Source: Pelagimonas varians | GTDB taxonomy: Bacteria > Pseudomonadota > Alphaproteobacteria > Rhodobacterales > Rhodobacteraceae | Length of the DNA stretch: 64,000 nt | Direction: 5' to 3' | Assembly (NCBI RefSeq): GCF_003208435.1 | Contig: NZ_QKMF01000012.1 | Location: 83,439 to 147,438, forward strand | Part shown: piece after piece, positions 62,171 to 64,000 of the stretch | How the letters are laid out: each line of letters starts with the position of its first letter | How positions within the stretch are numbered: the stretch's first letter is position 1 | Notes under the pieces: model-generated | Seen by the model: the letters and a program-made list of their open reading frames with translations, nothing else | What the model was told of the DNA's origin: nothing | The model's database searches: none | Translations under genes and position numbers: made by a program

Positions 62171-63286
62171 TTGACTAGCAACACAATCATAGTTGCCACC
62201 ACCAATTCAACTCAGCGAAATAGTGTCGCTGCGTTAATTGAAAAATTGCCCGATTTTGAGGTTATCGCGAGAACTGGAGATTTGATGAACACCTACAATC
62301 AAGTCGAGGCTCGCATGCCAACTGCAGTACTCATTTCAGATTCTCTAGCTAATCTCGCAGAATTCGAAGTTATGCGCGCATTGTTCTCTTCGCTGGATGT
62401 ACGTTGGCTGGTATTAACTGCCCCTGGAAAAGCTCACAAGTCGACTTCATTCGACACCTTGGGATCAGATTTATTCTCGGTCCCCGGAGATGCTGACGCC
62501 AAAACGATTGAAGGACAATTACGGAGCTTGACGCGATCAAGCCCATATCGAAAACCGGCTGTCAGCCAAGGACGAAAACCGGCCCTAGCTTCAATCACTC
62601 CTCACCCAAAATCGACCAATTCTAAATTTTCTTCTTCGATAGTCCGCCCCAATCTAACCCAGCCTGAACCTAGAGATATCACACATATAGCCGATACTGT
62701 CATTCTGATTGGCGCAAGCACGGGTGGTGTCGACGCATTGCTCTCTGTCCTGTCCTGCTTCCCTAGGGATTGCCCTCCGACATTGGTGGTACAACACACC
62801 GGATCTGGATTTGGCGAAAGTCTATCTAGTTTGCTGAACCGGCAATGCGCGGCGACAGTAGCCCTAGCAAAAGATCCACAACCACTGCGCAGAGGAACTA
62901 TTTTGATCGGTGCAGGAACACGCACACACTTGGTGTTCAAAAACGGAACGATACCTTCCGCCGAGTGTATTGCCGGCAGCCAAATGTCGGGGCACATGCC
63001 CTCGGTTGATATGCTTTTTAAATCTGCTGTTGGTATTGCGCCACGGATCACCGCGGCTATTTTGACAGGAATGGGAAAAGATGGCGCAGAAGGGTTGCTC
63101 GAATTGCGTAAAGCGGGGGCCGCCACATATGCCCAGGATGAAGCTAGTTCTGTCATTTTCGGGATGCCGCGAGCCGCAATAGAAATTGGTGCCGCACAGA
63201 AGACGCTACCCCTTGGTAAAATCGGTCCTGCCTTACTTAGAGGTCCGAATATTCAAGGGCGACACTCCAGAAGGGTACTTTCATGA
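62171..63286 (+). CDS. cheB: CheB-type methylesterase with degenerate receiver domain
   Basis: Removes methyl groups from (or deamidates) receptors. 371 residues from a TTG start with GGAGG five bases before it; an ATG at 62141 in frame has no ribosome site. The C-terminal methylesterase domain is intact: S183 in IGASTGGVDAL, H209 in VVQHTGSGFG, D304 in GMGKDGAEG. The N-terminal receiver fold is present but its phosphorylation set is lost: the acidic pair is TT (VATTN), the acceptor position reads S56 (or D57 if shifted by one), and the conserved lysine is replaced (FSVPG). The linker (about 120-175) is Ser/Pro/Lys-rich. Confidence 0.9.
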   Translation: MTSNTIIVATTNSTQRNSVAALIEKLPDFEVIARTGDLMNTYNQVEARMPTAVLISDSLANLAEFEVMRALFSSLDVRWLVLTAPGKAHKSTSFDTLGSDLFSVPGDADAKTIEGQLRSLTRSSPYRKPAVSQGRKPALASITPHPKSTNSKFSSSIVRPNLTQPEPRDITHIADTVILIGASTGGVDALLSVLSCFPRDCPPTLVVQHTGSGFGESLSSLLNRQCAATVALAKDPQPLRRGTILIGAGTRTHLVFKNGTIPSAECIAGSQMSGHMPSVDMLFKSAVGIAPRITAAILTGMGKDGAEGLLELRKAGAATYAQDEASSVIFGMPRAAIEIGAAQKTLPLGKIGPALLRGPNIQGRHSRRVLS

Positions 63287-63816
63287 ACTTTCACCGAGAA
63301 AAGCTAGTGAATGTAATTCAGGGAGATTTCGTTATTTCCGAAGATTCGGAGGCAATTTTGACCACCGTTTTAGGTTCATGCATTGCGGTGTGCCTGTATG
63401 ATAAAACTCGCGGCATTGGAGGTATGAACCATTTCCTCCTCCCCTTTAGGGAAGGAGCCGGAGGAGAAAACGTTCGATACGGTGCCTACGCAATGGAGCT
63501 TTTGATCAATGGCATGCTAAAGGAAGGTGCCGATCGTGCTCGGTTGGAAGCCAAGTATTTTGGAGGCGGCAATATGATTGGATCGCTGCAAAACATTGGG
63601 TGCTCCAATGCTGAATTTGCACGCCAGTTTCTCTCGGATGAAGGCATCCCATGCCTCGCTGAAAGCACAGGCGGCACACAAGCCCGGCGCATCCGGTTCT
63701 GGCCGACAACCGGCAGAGTGAAACAATTGTTGGTTGCAGGAAGCGCAGCCCCGACCGAGCCACCCAAGCCCATTGTCGCTCCGGAACCCATTCTCGACGA
63801 TATAACACTATTCTAA
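63283..63816 (+). CDS. cheD: Chemoreceptor glutamine deamidase CheD
   Basis: Deamidates receptor glutamines. The 177-residue protein has catalytic C33 in TTVLGSCIAVCLYD and H50 in GIGGMNHFLLP, plus AKYFGGGNMIGS and IGCSNAEFARQFL. The C-terminal 20 residues are Pro-rich (APTEPPKPIVAPEPILDD). Overlaps cheB by four bases. It is the last gene of the operon; the IS3 element begins 60 bases after its stop. Confidence 0.94.
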   Translation: MNFHREKLVNVIQGDFVISEDSEAILTTVLGSCIAVCLYDKTRGIGGMNHFLLPFREGAGGENVRYGAYAMELLINGMLKEGADRARLEAKYFGGGNMIGSLQNIGCSNAEFARQFLSDEGIPCLAESTGGTQARRIRFWPTTGRVKQLLVAGSAAPTEPPKPIVAPEPILDDITLF

Positions 63817-63875
63817 GCGGGAATGCCTTGCGAGAGCGAGCGTTTTGATCTTTTCCTGAGGACTTCCGCTACTAT

Positions 63876-64000
63876 TGGACCTGTCCCGCTTTTGTGGCGC
63901 TCCTAGTGCTCGTTCAGGCCGCTTTCCTTTCGAAAGCGACAGGGCTTTTCCAGCCCGGTGCTGAGTGGCGGCGACGTGGGTTATTGAAGCCGTTGATGTA
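63876..64000 (-). mobile_element. Terminal part of an IS3-family insertion sequence
   Basis: An IS3-type end begins at 63876 with TGGACCTGTCCCGCTTTTGT (TG dinucleotide, GGACCTGTCC-like terminal repeat). The reverse strand encodes the end of an IS3 OrfB transposase a few bases inside (63914-64000). The element continues beyond the right edge, so its other end, target duplication and activity cannot be judged here. Confidence 0.82.
63914..64000 (-). CDS. IS3-family transposase OrfB, C-terminal 28 residues (partial)
   Basis: Reading leftwards from the window edge, 28 codons and a TGA stop are open. The residues include YINGFNNPRRRHSAPGW and KSPVAFERKAA, the diagnostic end of IS3-family integrase-core transposases (usually YI-x-GFYNPRRRHS-x-LG followed by SP-x-x-FE). 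The stop is 39 bases inside the predicted left end of the element. The 5' part lies outside the window; small departures from the consensus (FNN for FYN, PGW for LGG) do not by themselves show decay. Confidence 0.9.
   Translation of the reverse strand, partial: YINGFNNPRRRHSAPGWKSPVAFERKAA

Noticed and set aside
1..64000. CRISPR arrays, tRNA or rRNA genes, riboswitches
   Set aside because: No regularly spaced repeats, no cloverleaf with CCA-type acceptor or T-loop motif, and no conserved riboswitch core were recognised; a covariance-model scan would be needed to exclude small RNAs.

Overview
The window reads as chromosomal DNA of an alphaproteobacterium, most likely a Rhodobacteraceae (Roseobacter-group) species. 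The basis is the gene set and style: RutR/PreTA/hydantoinase pyrimidine catabolism, PhoX, a tetronate (otn) operon, fatty-acid genes behind MerR regulators, a cheY-cheA-cheW-cheR-cheY-cheB-cheD cluster, dense ATGA overlaps, and a GC content in the 50s. This assignment is inference from protein content; no rRNA or tRNA gene was seen.

Layout. (1) 1-10.6 kb: reductive pyrimidine (uracil/thymine) degradation. Dihydropyrimidine dehydrogenase PreT-PreA, dihydropyrimidinase and an M20-type amidohydrolase (the three chemical steps) sit with an ABC importer lacking a visible binding protein, a small membrane protein and two overlapping RutR-like repressors. RutR-type palindromes lie in front of both minus-strand operons. 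(2) 10.7-15.8 kb: a LacI-controlled L-threonate operon (ltnD, otnK, otnC, otnI) that ends at DHAP and carries an embedded methylglyoxal synthase gene, the enzyme that consumes DHAP. (3) 16-20.6 kb: MarR-MFP-RND efflux operon. (4) 20.6-25 kb: a trimethylamine-dehydrogenase-like oxidoreductase paired with a non-pyrrolysine MttB-family protein and a divergent TetR regulator, probably for an N-methylated compound. (5) 25-46 kb: mostly housekeeping and solitary genes: TDT transporter, YchF, two MATE exporters, PPK2, split trpA and trpB, a hybrid kinase with a degenerate ATP site, LldD with a strong operator-like inverted repeat, MFS, PafA-like and PhoX phosphatases, ribosomal protein L25, Pth, two thioesterases. 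(6) 46.1-56.9 kb: beta-oxidation cluster: two MerR regulators, two acyl-CoA dehydrogenases, GST, thiolase, FadJ and a set of uncharacterised NTF2-like/cupin proteins. (7) 57.1-63.8 kb: a compact, more AT-rich chemotaxis operon whose CheB has a degenerate receiver and which carries a small CheZ/CheT-like candidate next to the second CheY. (8) 63.88 kb to the right edge: the end of an IS3-family insertion sequence.

Other structure: three copies of an intergenic repeat with a conserved 20-base core followed by a G-rich hairpin (4.6 kb, and two inverted copies at 50.6-50.9 kb), one REP-like palindrome (49.05 kb), and about ten clear intrinsic terminators. The only gap over 300 bases without a gene (50594-50954) is filled by the inverted repeat pair. 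Most likely new biology: the DHAP/methylglyoxal coupling, the NTF2-cupin module inside a fatty-acid operon, and the non-canonical CheB plus phosphatase candidate.
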